From: CAJXVY01 sp031580995
Lineage (GTDB): Bacteria > Actinomycetota > Actinomycetes > Actinomycetales > Microbacteriaceae
Assembly: GCA_031580995.1 (NCBI GenBank)
Contig: JAVLCC010000006.1
Span: 1 to 64,000 of the forward strand
DNA: 64,000 nucleotides
Direction: 5' to 3'
Shown here: one piece after another, positions 22,949 to 31,914 of the stretch
Position numbering within the stretch: position 1 is the first letter of the stretch
How the letters are laid out: each line of letters begins with the position of its first letter
The notes under the pieces: model-generated
Database searches by the model: none
What the model was told of the DNA's origin: nothing
What the model saw: the letters and a program-made list of their open reading frames with translations, nothing else
Position numbers and translations under genes: made by a program

Positions 22949-23500
22949 ATGGACACGGAGCGGATTAAGCAGGCAGTTAGGGAGCTACTGGCTGCAATCG
23001 GTGAGGACCCCAATCGGGATGAGTTAGCAGACACCCCCGAGAAGGTCAGTGAGAGTTATCAAGAGTTTTTCAAGGGCATAGGGGTTGACCCCGTTGATTA
23101 TCTGCAAGAGAGCTTTCCAGCGGATTCGACCGAGCTTGTGATGCTAAAAGACATTGAACTGGTTTCAATTTGTGAGCATCACCTGCTTCCCTTCACGGGT
23201 GTGGCGCATGTGGCATTTTTGCCAGATGAAAAAATCATTGGTTTGGGAAGAATTGCCAAAGTGGTTGAAGTTTTGGCCTCTAGACCTCAATTGCAAGAAA
23301 ATCTTGGTAACCAAATAGCTGATGCCATCAATCAGGGATTGAGCCCAAAGGGTGTTTTGGTGGTGGTGGAGGCCAAGCATCAGTGTGTGGCATCAAGGGG
23401 TGCAAGACAACCCGAGGTGAACACCCTGACAACCTCCGTTAGAGGTTTGATGGAATCTCCCGAATACCGCCAAGAGGCGATGGGACTAATTTCAAAATGA
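22949..23500 (+). CDS. folE: GTP cyclohydrolase I
   Basis: FolE opens GTP to dihydroneopterin triphosphate, the first step of folate synthesis. The 183-residue zinc enzyme has IELVSICEHHLLPFTGVAHVAF (catalytic Cys and two His at about 75-78), GLGRIAKVVEVLASRPQLQE and the third zinc ligand in EAKHQCVASRG. The ATG follows the ftsH stop directly. The 3' end overlaps folP as ATGA. It starts a complete folE-folP-folB-folK run. Confidence 0.96.
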   Translation: MDTERIKQAVRELLAAIGEDPNRDELADTPEKVSESYQEFFKGIGVDPVDYLQESFPADSTELVMLKDIELVSICEHHLLPFTGVAHVAFLPDEKIIGLGRIAKVVEVLASRPQLQENLGNQIADAINQGLSPKGVLVVVEAKHQCVASRGARQPEVNTLTTSVRGLMESPEYRQEAMGLISK

Positions 23501-24303
23501 GACCCAAGTTGATGGGTGTATTGAACATAACCCCGGATAGCTTCAGTGATGGTGGTTTATACAACGACCCGCAGGCTGCATACGCGCAGGCGCAACTTAT
23601 GCACTTTCAGGGTGCAGAGATTATTGACGTAGGTGCTGAAAGCACAAAGCCAGGTGCTGAGCGGATTGAGCCATTTGAAGAACAGCGAAGATTATTGCCT
23701 GTTTTGACAGAGCTTGCAGAGGTTGTGGATCTAAGCGTTGACACGATGAATTCCTCCACAGCGGAGATTGCTTTGAGCATGGGGGCTAGGTTTATAAACG
23801 ACGTAAGCGGAGGTTTGGCAGATCCGGATATGCACAAAGTTGTCGCAGATTCTGAAGCAAGTTACATCCTCAGCCACTGGCGAGGGCATTCCAAGGAAAT
23901 GTATCGAGAAGCTGATTATTCCGATGTTGCCTCAGAGGTGGTTGGTGAAATAAAGATTCAAGTTGAAAAGGCTGTTTCCGCTGGAATCGATATAAATCGA
24001 ATCATTGTTGACCCAGGTCTTGGCTTTGCGAAAGACATGGGGCAGAACTGGGAGCTGGTGGCAAGGCTTAATCAATTGAAATCCTTGGGCCTTCCAATCT
24101 TGGTTGGGCATTCAAGAAAGCGCTTTTTAGCGAGTGCAGTGGACCCAGAGTTTTTAGAAATGGATAACCAGAGAAGAGATTTAGCCACGGCTGTGCTAAC
24201 AGCATTGTTGATGCAACACCAGCTTTGGGGGATTAGAGTTCATAATGTGCAGGCTTCAATGGATGCAATCAACCTAGTTGAGCAGTTGGGGAAATTTCAG
24301 TGA
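23497..24303 (+). CDS. folP: Dihydropteroate synthase
   Basis: FolP condenses the pterin pyrophosphate with p-aminobenzoate. The 268-residue TIM barrel shows MGVLNITPDSFSDGG at the start, EIIDVGAESTKPGA (sulfonamide loop), SVDTMNSSTAE, INDVSGGLADP, IIVDPGLGFAK and LVGHSRKRFL. All substrate-contact blocks are intact. Overlaps with folE upstream and folB downstream indicate coupled translation. Confidence 0.95.
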   Translation: MRPKLMGVLNITPDSFSDGGLYNDPQAAYAQAQLMHFQGAEIIDVGAESTKPGAERIEPFEEQRRLLPVLTELAEVVDLSVDTMNSSTAEIALSMGARFINDVSGGLADPDMHKVVADSEASYILSHWRGHSKEMYREADYSDVASEVVGEIKIQVEKAVSAGIDINRIIVDPGLGFAKDMGQNWELVARLNQLKSLGLPILVGHSRKRFLASAVDPEFLEMDNQRRDLATAVLTALLMQHQLWGIRVHNVQASMDAINLVEQLGKFQ

Positions 24304-24671
24304 ATCAAATCATCAGGCTCAGTGGTATCGAGGCGATTGGTTTTCACGGAGTTTTGGAATCAGAACGAGAAAACGGTCAGACATTCATCGTTGACTGCGA
24401 GCTAGAGGTAGACACCTCGCAGTCGGTAGTCACCGACAACATCGAACACGCAGTTGATTATTCAAAAGTTGCAGAACTAATTGCCCAACAGATTCAAACA
24501 GAGCCCGTGAACCTAATTGAGGTTTTAGCGGATCGAATGGCTGCAGAGATCCTCAGGCAGTTTCTATTGGTGAAAAGCGTTGAGATAACTCTTCACAAGC
24601 CACAGGCGCCCATCGCTGTTGATTTTAAGGACGTTTCCACCACAGTCATTAGAACAACGGAGAAATGGTGA
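24300..24671 (+). CDS. folB: Dihydroneopterin aldolase
   Basis: FolB cleaves dihydroneopterin to hydroxymethyl-dihydropterin and glycolaldehyde. The 123-residue protein opens IIRLSGIEAIGFHGVLESE, the family motif with the Gly-Phe-His-Gly turn. The catalytic Glu lies in FHGVLESERENGQ and the substrate Lys probably in VEITLHKPQAPI. The DNIEHAVDYSKVAE segment is also typical. The GTG start overlaps folP by four bases. Confidence 0.94.
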   Translation: MNQIIRLSGIEAIGFHGVLESERENGQTFIVDCELEVDTSQSVVTDNIEHAVDYSKVAELIAQQIQTEPVNLIEVLADRMAAEILRQFLLVKSVEITLHKPQAPIAVDFKDVSTTVIRTTEKW

Positions 24672-25153
24672 CTGAGGCGATTTTGTCCCTTGGGGGAAAC
24701 CTTGGAAACAGAGAGCAGACTCTTCGCGAGGCAATTGCGGAAATCTCTGCACTCAAGCAGGTCGAATTAGTTCAAACCAGCTCTTTTTATGAAACCGTCG
24801 CGCTGACACTTGCGGGTGAGGATGAAAACGCTCCAAAGTTTCTCAACTGCGTCATCAAAATCGACACCAAACTGACCCCAAAAAAGTTATTGAAAAAACT
24901 TTTTGAGATTGAAAACAGTCACGGGAGGGTTCGTCTGGAGCGTTGGGGGCCAAGAACTCTTGACATCGACATCATTGTTTTTGGAAGCGAGTTTGTGCAG
25001 ACCAAGTCTTTACAAATCCCTCACCCCAGAACCCACCAGCGGGGATTTGTCTTGATTCCCTGGGCGGAGATAGACCCAGAGGCAGTGCTTCCAGGCCACG
25101 GCAAAGTGTCAAAACTGGCTGAGCGTTTTAGATCAAGCGTTCAGGAGGTCTAA
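24665..25153 (+). CDS. folK: 2-amino-4-hydroxy-6-hydroxymethyldihydropteridine pyrophosphokinase
   Basis: FolK transfers pyrophosphate from ATP to the hydroxymethyl pterin before FolP acts. The 162-residue protein has LSLGGNLGNREQTL near the start, FYETVAL, the RLERWGPRTLDIDIIVFG metal and ATP signature (about 92-109) and IPHPRTHQRGFVLIPWAEIDP. ATG 24665 gives a seven-base overlap with folB; GTG 24668 would give the more usual four-base overlap. It completes the folate run. Confidence 0.95.
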   Translation: MVTEAILSLGGNLGNREQTLREAIAEISALKQVELVQTSSFYETVALTLAGEDENAPKFLNCVIKIDTKLTPKKLLKKLFEIENSHGRVRLERWGPRTLDIDIIVFGSEFVQTKSLQIPHPRTHQRGFVLIPWAEIDPEAVLPGHGKVSKLAERFRSSVQEV

Positions 25154-25154
25154 G

Positions 25155-25640
25155 TTGAAGCCACTATCGATATCGCAGCTAACTGCGATAGCCGTTGTTT
25201 GGCTAACTCTGGGTTTTTTCTTTTTGCAGTGGCTTTTATCCAGTGGAATGGCTTTGGTTTTCACTCATCCACTGCTTGCAATTAATTTATTTTTAACCGG
25301 ACTTATTGTCTATTCACTAACTCTGCGAATAGCCCGATATCAGCGTAGATTAGCGGAATTTAGGGATGGGAAGATAACAAAAAGACCCCCCAGGCCCGAT
25401 CCAATCTGGTCATTTAGATTGCTTGTTTTATCGAAATCAGTAGCATTTGTGGGCAGTGGTTTCCTAGGCTGGCATTTGGGGGCGTTGGTATTTCTGGTGA
25501 TGAACACACCAAACCAGTTATTCCCAGCTATGGCCATAGGGGGAACTTTGTCCTCCTTAATGACCGTGCTGGCTGGCATTCTTAGCGAGAGAAATCTTCG
25601 TACTCCAGATGATTTAGAAGAGGGTGAGACCAGTCAATGA
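25155..25640 (+). CDS. DUF3180 membrane protein
   Basis: This 161-residue protein has four predicted helices in two hairpins (about 10-32, 36-54, 88-108 and 118-140), separated by a basic Pro-rich loop (ITKRPPRPDP). It belongs to DUF3180, an actinobacterial family regularly found between folK and the DUF2520 gene, in the same order as M. tuberculosis Rv3604c-Rv3603c. Its function is not established. The TTG start follows CAGGAGG at six bases. It overlaps the next gene by four bases. Confidence 0.85.
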   Translation: MKPLSISQLTAIAVVWLTLGFFFLQWLLSSGMALVFTHPLLAINLFLTGLIVYSLTLRIARYQRRLAEFRDGKITKRPPRPDPIWSFRLLVLSKSVAFVGSGFLGWHLGALVFLVMNTPNQLFPAMAIGGTLSSLMTVLAGILSERNLRTPDDLEEGETSQ

Positions 25641-26350
25641 ACGATAAACCGGGTCGTATGAAAGTAGGAAGCATCGGGGATGGCCTAGAGGGCATCATCT
25701 TGGTGAAGGCACTGGCAGCTGCCGGTCACACAGCCGAGGCTTTACATGTTCAGTCAGATGAATCCATTGAGCGGGCAGATTCACTTCTGCCAAAGGTGGA
25801 TGTGCTGAGCATGCAGGAGGTTGTCGAGCGCTGTGATTTGGTGATCATGGCAATGGATGCAGAGTCCACCGAGGAAGCTGTTACAGGGCTAGCGCAACTT
25901 GGCTATTTTTCCCCCGGAAAGATTGTCATCCACTGCTCACCTGAGCGCGGCTATTCAATTTTGTCCAGTGCCGCAAGAGCGGGGGCAATTCCAATTGCTA
26001 TGCACCCGGTGGTTGATTTCAGCGGGACTAGTTTGGACCTACTAACCCTTCAAGATTCTGTCTCAGCTGTCACCGCGCCAGATTCTGTTCTCCCAATTGC
26101 CCAGGGTCTGGCTTTGGAGATTGGCACAGATCCGATTGTGATAGCGGAGTATCAAAGACCTGCATATGCCGAAGTTTTTAGCTCCTTGAATAATTTTCCA
26201 AAAATGATTGTCTCGCAGGCGATTAGCGAGTTGGAAGCGGAAGAGGTCCCCCGAGTGGTTGACTTAATCGCACCAATGGCCAGAGCGGCTGTTGAGCGAG
26301 CTTTGCGTGAAGGTGGCATAGGTCCAAACCCGGAGGATTTTGAGAGTTGA
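25637..26350 (+). CDS. Rossmann-fold DUF2520 protein, candidate ketopantoate reductase
   Basis: This 237-residue protein combines an NAD(P)-binding Rossmann region (VGSIGDGLEGIILVKALA, about 10-27) with a C-terminal helical DUF2520 domain. Proteins of this kind sit next to panC in actinobacteria, and the related PanG of Francisella supplies ketopantoate reductase activity in place of PanE. The glycine loop reads GSIGDGLEG rather than a perfect GxGxxG. AMHPVVDFSG in the middle corresponds to the conserved MHP segment of the family. Overlaps on both sides tie it to DUF3180 and panC. The pantothenate role is an inference from family and position. Confidence 0.75.
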   Translation: MNDKPGRMKVGSIGDGLEGIILVKALAAAGHTAEALHVQSDESIERADSLLPKVDVLSMQEVVERCDLVIMAMDAESTEEAVTGLAQLGYFSPGKIVIHCSPERGYSILSSAARAGAIPIAMHPVVDFSGTSLDLLTLQDSVSAVTAPDSVLPIAQGLALEIGTDPIVIAEYQRPAYAEVFSSLNNFPKMIVSQAISELEAEEVPRVVDLIAPMARAAVERALREGGIGPNPEDFES

Positions 26351-27204
26351 AGCAAGTTACAGGTGCGGCGGAGCTGAGGCAGGTAGTAGCCGAGGCAAGG
26401 TCGAATGGATTGCGCATAGCGTTTGTTCCAACAATGGGAGCACTGCATGCAGGCCATCTTTCGCTGATTGACCAGGTTCGCACCGAAGGTAATTTCGTTA
26501 TTGCCAGCATCTTTGTAAACCCATTGCAGTTCAATGACAAAAACGACTATGAAAATTACCCGCAGTCATTGGGGGTGGATGCAAGGCTTCTAAGTGATCG
26601 CGGAACAGATGTTTTGTTTTTACCCGAGCCAGAAACGGTTTATCCAGAATCGCCCAATCTGATTTCACCGGCAGATATTGAAAGCAAAATAGCTGACAGC
26701 CTGGAGGGTGAATTTAGGCCAGGGCATTTTGAAGGCGTGCTCACAGTTGTCTCAAGGCTTTTTGATTTAGTGACTCCAGATGTTGCGGTGTTTGGCAAAA
26801 AAGATGCGCAGCAACTAGCAATCATTCGACAAATGGTTTCTCATCAGTTGGTCAGTGGCAGAAGAATGCCACTGAAGGTAATTGCTGGTGAAACAATTCG
26901 TGATGAACACGGGCTTGCTTTATCAAGCCGAAACGCAAGATTAACTGCGCAGGAATTAGAAATAGCTAGAAGCATCAATCGAGCACTTGAATCCTGTGAT
27001 GGGAAAAATGCATCATCCGCCAAGCAGCAGGCCATGCAGATTCTGCATCCTGAAATCAAAGTTGATTATCTAGAAATCGTTGACCCTGAGAGTTTTGAAC
27101 CAGTGGGCGATGACCACTCTGGTTCTACGCTAGCCTTATTTGCTGGTTACGTCGGCGATGTCAGATTGATCGACAACCGCGAAATTTCAACCAAAGGAAG
27201 CTAA
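26347..27204 (+). CDS. panC: Pantothenate synthetase
   Basis: PanC joins pantoate and beta-alanine with ATP to give pantothenate. The 285-residue protein shows VPTMGALHAGHLSLI (about 30-44, the HxGH nucleotide site), SIFVNPLQFNDKNDYENYP, FRPGHFEGVLTVVSRLFD and the KMSKS-like VFGKKDAQQLAII block, plus SSRNARLT. The TTG start overlaps the preceding stop as TTGA. lysS follows one base after the stop. Confidence 0.95.
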   Translation: MKQVTGAAELRQVVAEARSNGLRIAFVPTMGALHAGHLSLIDQVRTEGNFVIASIFVNPLQFNDKNDYENYPQSLGVDARLLSDRGTDVLFLPEPETVYPESPNLISPADIESKIADSLEGEFRPGHFEGVLTVVSRLFDLVTPDVAVFGKKDAQQLAIIRQMVSHQLVSGRRMPLKVIAGETIRDEHGLALSSRNARLTAQELEIARSINRALESCDGKNASSAKQQAMQILHPEIKVDYLEIVDPESFEPVGDDHSGSTLALFAGYVGDVRLIDNREISTKGS

Positions 27205-28686
27205 TTGGATCAAGAGCTAACGGGTGAAGACACTTCCGAACAGATGGGCTATCGCTTAGAAAAGCGAGAGCAGCTGATCGCAAATGGAGAGGCATATCCC
27301 GTAAGTTTGCCGATCACTCATTCAATTGAAGAGGTAAAAAACCACTACCCAAATCTTGAGGTGGATATCTCTACCGGCGACACTGTCGCTGTTGCAGGTC
27401 GAATCATGTTTTTAAGAAACACCGGAAAGCTTTGTTTTGCAGCCTTGCAATCTGGAACCGGTGAGCGCATCCAAGCAATGATTAGTTTGGATAAGGTCGG
27501 CCAGGAGCATTTGGATGCGTGGAAAGAACTGGTTGATTTGGGTGACCATGTTTTTGTAAGCGGTGAGGTAATCACCTCTAAGCGCGGAGAGCTATCTATC
27601 TTGGCGGATAGTTGGCAGATGGCTGCAAAGACTATTAGGCCGATGCCCAATCTTCACTCTGAGTTATCAGAGGAGGTGCGAGTTAGAAATCGCTACCTGG
27701 ATCTAATTGTCAGAGACCGTGCCCGCGAGGTGGTGAAAATCCGCAGCGAGGTTATGCAGTCACTGAGAAACACTTTTCATAAGCGTGCCTTTACCGAGGT
27801 GGAAACACCGATGTTGCAGGTGATGCACGGGGGAGCAAGCGCTAGGCCGTTTAAGACCCACATGAATGCTTATGACATGGATTTATACCTTCGAATTGCA
27901 CCGGAGCTTTATTTGAAGCGAGCCGTGGTTGGAGGACTGGAGAGAGTTTTTGAAATAAACAGAAACTTCAGAAACGAAGGTGCGGATAGTTCACACTCCC
28001 CAGAGTTTGCAATGTTGGAGGCGTATGAGGCTTATGCCGATTACAACAGCATTGCCGAGTTGACCAAAGAGTTGATTCAGAACGCTGCCAAAGATGTCTT
28101 TGGGACAACGGTTGTCACTTTGGATGATGAAACCGAATACGACCTTGGTGGTGAGTGGAAAAAAGTTCCGATGTATGAATCTCTGAGTGCCGAGCTAGGC
28201 GAGGAGGTAACACCTGATACCGAAATGGCAAAGCTGAAAAAAATCGCAGACAAATTGGATATCGAAGTTGCTCACCCGCTGCACGGAAAATACGTGGAGG
28301 AGCTTTGGGAGCATTTCTATAAATCCAAGCATCCCGAACCATTTTTTGTAACTGATTTCCCAGTGGACACCTCACCACTGACTAGAGACCACCGCGAAAA
28401 GCCCGGAGTTGTTGAGAAATGGGATTTATATATCCGTGGTTTTGAGCAAGCAACTGGCTATTCAGAGTTAGTGGACCCAGTTATCCAACGAGAGCGCTTT
28501 GTTGCTCAGGCGGCATTGGCAGCAGGCGGTGACCCAGAGGCTATGCGGGTGGATGAAGAGTTTCTAAAGGCACTGGAATACGGCATGCCACCAAGTGGCG
28601 GAATGGGAATGGGCATCGATAGATTGCTGATGTCGCTAACTGGTTTGGGAATTCGGGAAACAATTTTGTTTCCTTTGGTTAAGTAA
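27205..28686 (+). CDS. lysS: Lysyl-tRNA synthetase, class II
   Basis: LysRS charges tRNA-Lys. The 493-residue protein has an N-terminal anticodon-binding OB fold (about 55-150, with VAVAGRIMFLRNTGKLCFA). Class II motif 1 follows, then motif 2 FEINRNFRNEGADSSHSPEFAMLE, and motif 3 near the end in GMGMGIDRLLMSLTGL. The length fits the class. The TTG start is preceded by AAAGGAAG. It ends the hpt-fol-pan string and is followed by a small membrane protein gene. Confidence 0.96.
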   Translation: MDQELTGEDTSEQMGYRLEKREQLIANGEAYPVSLPITHSIEEVKNHYPNLEVDISTGDTVAVAGRIMFLRNTGKLCFAALQSGTGERIQAMISLDKVGQEHLDAWKELVDLGDHVFVSGEVITSKRGELSILADSWQMAAKTIRPMPNLHSELSEEVRVRNRYLDLIVRDRAREVVKIRSEVMQSLRNTFHKRAFTEVETPMLQVMHGGASARPFKTHMNAYDMDLYLRIAPELYLKRAVVGGLERVFEINRNFRNEGADSSHSPEFAMLEAYEAYADYNSIAELTKELIQNAAKDVFGTTVVTLDDETEYDLGGEWKKVPMYESLSAELGEEVTPDTEMAKLKKIADKLDIEVAHPLHGKYVEELWEHFYKSKHPEPFFVTDFPVDTSPLTRDHREKPGVVEKWDLYIRGFEQATGYSELVDPVIQRERFVAQAALAAGGDPEAMRVDEEFLKALEYGMPPSGGMGMGIDRLLMSLTGLGIRETILFPLVK

Positions 28687-28689
28687 TTT

Positions 28690-28869
28690 GTGCAAGAAAT
28701 GAATGGCTGGGAAATTTTAGGCGACGCGATGCTGTCGTTGGTTCCGCCCGCACTTGTTGGTTTGCTTTTCTATGTCGTTATGCGCTCAATCATTCGCGCT
28801 GATCGCGGTGAGCGCGAGGAATACAACAAGATAGAAACCGAAGAGCGCAACAGACGCGATAACAAATAG
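28690..28869 (+). CDS. Small single-helix membrane protein between lysS and clpC
   Basis: GTG at 28690 (or ATG at 28699) opens a 59-codon frame: VQEMNGWEILGDAMLSLVPP, a membrane helix ALVGLLFYVVMRSII, and a strongly charged end RADRGEREEYNKIETEERNR. The helix followed by a basic then acidic cytoplasmic tail is typical of real small membrane proteins. The frame fills the interval between lysS and the clpC promoter almost exactly. No family is recognised. The stop overlaps the first base of the ClgR-like box. Confidence 0.6.
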   Translation: MQEMNGWEILGDAMLSLVPPALVGLLFYVVMRSIIRADRGEREEYNKIETEERNRRDNK

Positions 28870-28886
28870 TTCACCCGTCGGCGAAC
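28869..28886. promoter_or_regulatory. ClgR-like operator upstream of clpC
   Basis: GTTCACCCGTCGGCGAAC is an inverted repeat with six of seven arm positions matched (GTTCACC against GGCGAAC). It resembles the GTTCGC-N5-GCG box bound by the activator ClgR upstream of clp genes in Streptomyces and Corynebacterium. It lies about 70 bases before the clpC start, with TTGACC, a possible -35, at 28898-28903. A clear -10 was not found. Confidence 0.6.
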
Positions 28887-28953
28887 ACGGGTATGGTTTG
28901 ACCCCCTACTCGGTTTAGCATCATCAGTATCTGATTTGCGGAGGTGTTCAGAA

Positions 28954-31416
28954 ATGTTTGAGAAATTTACGGATAAGGCCCGAAGGGTTGTTGTGCTTGC
29001 CCAGGAAGAGGCCAAGCTTCTCAACCACAACTACATTGGCACCGAGCACATCCTGCTGGGTCTAATTCATGAGGGCGAGGGAGTTGCCGCCAAGGCACTG
29101 GAGTCACTGAATATCTCCCTAGAGCAGGTTAGGGAGCAGGTTCAGGAAATCATTGGTCAGGGCCAGCAGGCCCCCAGTGGTCACATTCCCTTCACTCCAA
29201 GGGCAAAGAAAGTTTTAGAGCTGAGCTTAAGAGAAGCACTGCAGCTGGGTCACAGCTACATCGGAACCGAGCACCTTTTGCTTGGACTGATTCGTGAGGG
29301 CGAGGGAGTCGCCGCACAGGTGTTGACCAAGTTGGGTGCAGACACCAATAAGGTTCGCCAGCAGGTTATTCAACTTCTCAGTGGTTATCAGGGTAACGAG
29401 TCTGTCTCAGTTGGAGCGGACACCCCACCACCCCAGCAAAAGGGAAGCCAGATTCTGGATCAGTATGGCAAAAACCTGACTCAGGCTGCAGCCGAGAGCA
29501 AGTTGGACCCAGTAGTTGGTCGTGAGCGCGAGGTTGAGCGAGTGATGCAGATTCTTGCTCGAAGGACTAAGAACAACCCAATTCTGATTGGTGAGCCAGG
29601 TGTTGGAAAAACAGCTGTTGTTGAGGGGCTGGCACAGGCGATTGTTGCTGGAAACGTTCCAGAGGTACTTCGTGGCAAGCAGCTTTACACACTGGACATG
29701 GGTTCACTGATTGCTGGTTCTCGCTACCGTGGAGATTTCGAAGAGCGACTGAAGAAGGTCACCAAGGAAATCCGCACACGCGGTGACATCATCACCTTCA
29801 TTGATGAGATTCACACCCTGGTTGGTGCTGGTGCGGCTGAGGGCGCAATAGATGCAGCAAGCATTTTGAAGCCAATGTTGGCAAGAGGTGAACTGCAGAC
29901 AATTGGTGCCACTACTTTGGATGAATTCCGCAAGCACTTTGAAAAAGATGCTGCACTGGTTCGTCGTTTCCAGACTGTTTTGGTCAACGAGCCCTCACCG
30001 GCTCTAGCTATCAACATCTTGAAGGGCCTCAGAGACCGCTATGAGAAACACCACAAGGTGACCATCACCGATGAGGCCGTGGTTGCAGCGGTTTCTATGT
30101 CTGATCGCTACATCACCGATCGTCAATTGCCAGATAAGGCAATTGACCTAATTGATGAAGCGGGAGCAAGGCTAAAACTAAGTTTCCTATCAGCCCCACC
30201 TGAGCTCAAAGAAGCCCAGCAGGCAGTTGAAGAGGCAAAGAAAGCCAAAGAGCAGGCAATTGCCGATCAGGATTTCGAACTGGCAGCTCAAAAGCGCGAT
30301 GAGGAAAAGAAACTCAACGCTGAGCTTAAGCAAAAAGAGCAAGAGTACAGAGATGGCAATGTCGATATTGAGGGCGTTGTGGATGAGGGAATCATCGCTG
30401 AGGTGCTAGCTCAGTCAACCGGAATTCCAGTGTTCAAGCTCACCGAAGAAGAGGGCGCAAAGCTTGTCTTTATGGAGCAGGAGCTTCACAAACGAGTCAT
30501 TGGTCAGGAGCAGGCAATCAGTGCTCTGTCAAAGACCATTCGTCGCCAGCGTGCGGGATTGAAAGACCCCAAGCGTCCAAGCGGAAGCTTTATCTTTGCC
30601 GGTCCCACCGGTGTTGGAAAGACAGAGCTTGCGAAAGCACTTGCCGAATTCTTGTTTGAGGATGAAGATGCACTGATTTCATTGGACATGAGTGAGTATG
30701 GCGAGAAGCACACCGTCAGCCGTTTGTTTGGAGCCCCTCCAGGATTTGTTGGCTATGACGAGGGTGGACAGCTAACCGAGAAGGTTCGCCGCCGTCCATT
30801 CAGTGTTGTTTTGTTTGATGAGATTGAGAAAGCTCACCCAGATATCTTCAACAGCCTTCTGCAGATTTTGGAAGAGGGTCGATTGACCGATGGACAGGGA
30901 AGAGTTGTTGACTTCAAAAACACCGTCATCATCATGACCACCAACTTGGGATCTCGTGAGATCACTCGTGGAGCACTGGGATTCACCCTCGAAGGAAATA
31001 TCCAAAATGACTACGACCAGATGAAGGCCAGGGTGAACGAGGAGTTGAAGCAAAACTTCCGCCCAGAATTCCTAAACCGTGTTGATGAAGTTATCGTCTT
31101 CCCACAGCTAACCCGCGAGGAGCTGATTGCGATTATCGATATGTTCGTTGCAAGGCTGGATGAGCGTTTGGATGACAGAGATCTGAAGCTAACGCTGACG
31201 ACTTCCGCCAAAGAGAAACTGATTGATCTTGGCTATGAGCCATCGATGGGCGCAAGGCCATTGCGTCGAGTGGTTCAGCGAGAGATTGAGGATGAGATTT
31301 CTGAGCGAATTTTGAGTGGCGAGGTTAGCTATGCAAGCGACATCCTGGTTGATTTTGTGAATGAGGAGTTTGTCTTCACTGTCAATCAGCGGGATGAGCA
31401 ACCAGTTCAGTCATGA
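28954..31416 (+). CDS. clpC: ATP-dependent Clp protease ATPase subunit ClpC
   Basis: ClpC unfolds proteins for ClpP and is essential in many actinobacteria. The 820-residue protein has two N-terminal Clp repeats (1-145, with NYIGTEHILLGLIHEGEG and SYIGTEHLLLGLIREGEG). D1 has Walker A GEPGVGKT at about 212, and a coiled-coil middle domain with a UVR-like segment (about 425-455) follows. D2 has GPTGVGKT at about 549, and GAPPGFVGYDEGGQLTEKVR is its pore loop. The start MFEKFTDKARR follows GGAGG at nine bases. The SOUL gene overlaps its stop. Confidence 0.97.
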   Translation: MFEKFTDKARRVVVLAQEEAKLLNHNYIGTEHILLGLIHEGEGVAAKALESLNISLEQVREQVQEIIGQGQQAPSGHIPFTPRAKKVLELSLREALQLGHSYIGTEHLLLGLIREGEGVAAQVLTKLGADTNKVRQQVIQLLSGYQGNESVSVGADTPPPQQKGSQILDQYGKNLTQAAAESKLDPVVGREREVERVMQILARRTKNNPILIGEPGVGKTAVVEGLAQAIVAGNVPEVLRGKQLYTLDMGSLIAGSRYRGDFEERLKKVTKEIRTRGDIITFIDEIHTLVGAGAAEGAIDAASILKPMLARGELQTIGATTLDEFRKHFEKDAALVRRFQTVLVNEPSPALAINILKGLRDRYEKHHKVTITDEAVVAAVSMSDRYITDRQLPDKAIDLIDEAGARLKLSFLSAPPELKEAQQAVEEAKKAKEQAIADQDFELAAQKRDEEKKLNAELKQKEQEYRDGNVDIEGVVDEGIIAEVLAQSTGIPVFKLTEEEGAKLVFMEQELHKRVIGQEQAISALSKTIRRQRAGLKDPKRPSGSFIFAGPTGVGKTELAKALAEFLFEDEDALISLDMSEYGEKHTVSRLFGAPPGFVGYDEGGQLTEKVRRRPFSVVLFDEIEKAHPDIFNSLLQILEEGRLTDGQGRVVDFKNTVIIMTTNLGSREITRGALGFTLEGNIQNDYDQMKARVNEELKQNFRPEFLNRVDEVIVFPQLTREELIAIIDMFVARLDERLDDRDLKLTLTTSAKEKLIDLGYEPSMGARPLRRVVQREIEDEISERILSGEVSYASDILVDFVNEEFVFTVNQRDEQPVQS

Positions 31417-31907
31417 CCGAAATCCAGCCCTATCGAGTAATCGATAACAAGGCTGGGTATGAGGTCCGCTCCTACCCACCTCACTTCCTAGTGAGTGTTT
31501 GGGTTAGCGGAGATATGCGTTCTAGTGGCAACTCGGGATTTGGGCAATTATTTGGCTATATCTCCGGAGCCAACCAAGACCGTCAGAAAATACCAATGAC
31601 CGCCCCTGTTTTGCAGCAAAAACAGGGAGGCGGTTATTGGTTGAGTTTTGTCATGCCGGCAGATAGTGAATTTCCACCTCTGCCACTCTCGCCTGATCTA
31701 AAAATCATTGGTGTGGAGCCAGTGATGCGCGCGGTTATCAAGTTTTCTGGCTCAGTTAGTGAAAAAAAGTTCAGGGAGCAAGAAGCCAAGTTGCGCTCGA
31801 TGGCCACTGAAAAGCTTGCCGAGGGGGCTATTTATGCAAGATATGACGGACCATTCAAGGCACCTTTTTTGAGAAGAAACGAGGTCTTGGTCGACCTTGG
31901 TGGATAA
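31413..31907 (+). CDS. SOUL haem-binding family protein
   Basis: This 164-residue protein belongs to the SOUL family. YRVIDNKAGYEVRSYPPHFLVSV near the start, FGQLFGYISGANQDRQKIPMTAPV (the KIxMTxPV signature) and YDGPFKAPFLRRNEVLVDL at the end are diagnostic. Eukaryotic SOUL proteins bind haem or porphyrin. In bacteria the role is not settled, and the known haem ligand is not conserved throughout. The ATG overlaps the clpC stop as ATGA, so it is co-translated with the protease ATPase. Whether it supports haem handling or proteolysis is not known. Confidence 0.88.
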   Translation: MTEIQPYRVIDNKAGYEVRSYPPHFLVSVWVSGDMRSSGNSGFGQLFGYISGANQDRQKIPMTAPVLQQKQGGGYWLSFVMPADSEFPPLPLSPDLKIIGVEPVMRAVIKFSGSVSEKKFREQEAKLRSMATEKLAEGAIYARYDGPFKAPFLRRNEVLVDLGG

Positions 31908-31914
31908 TGGTGCG

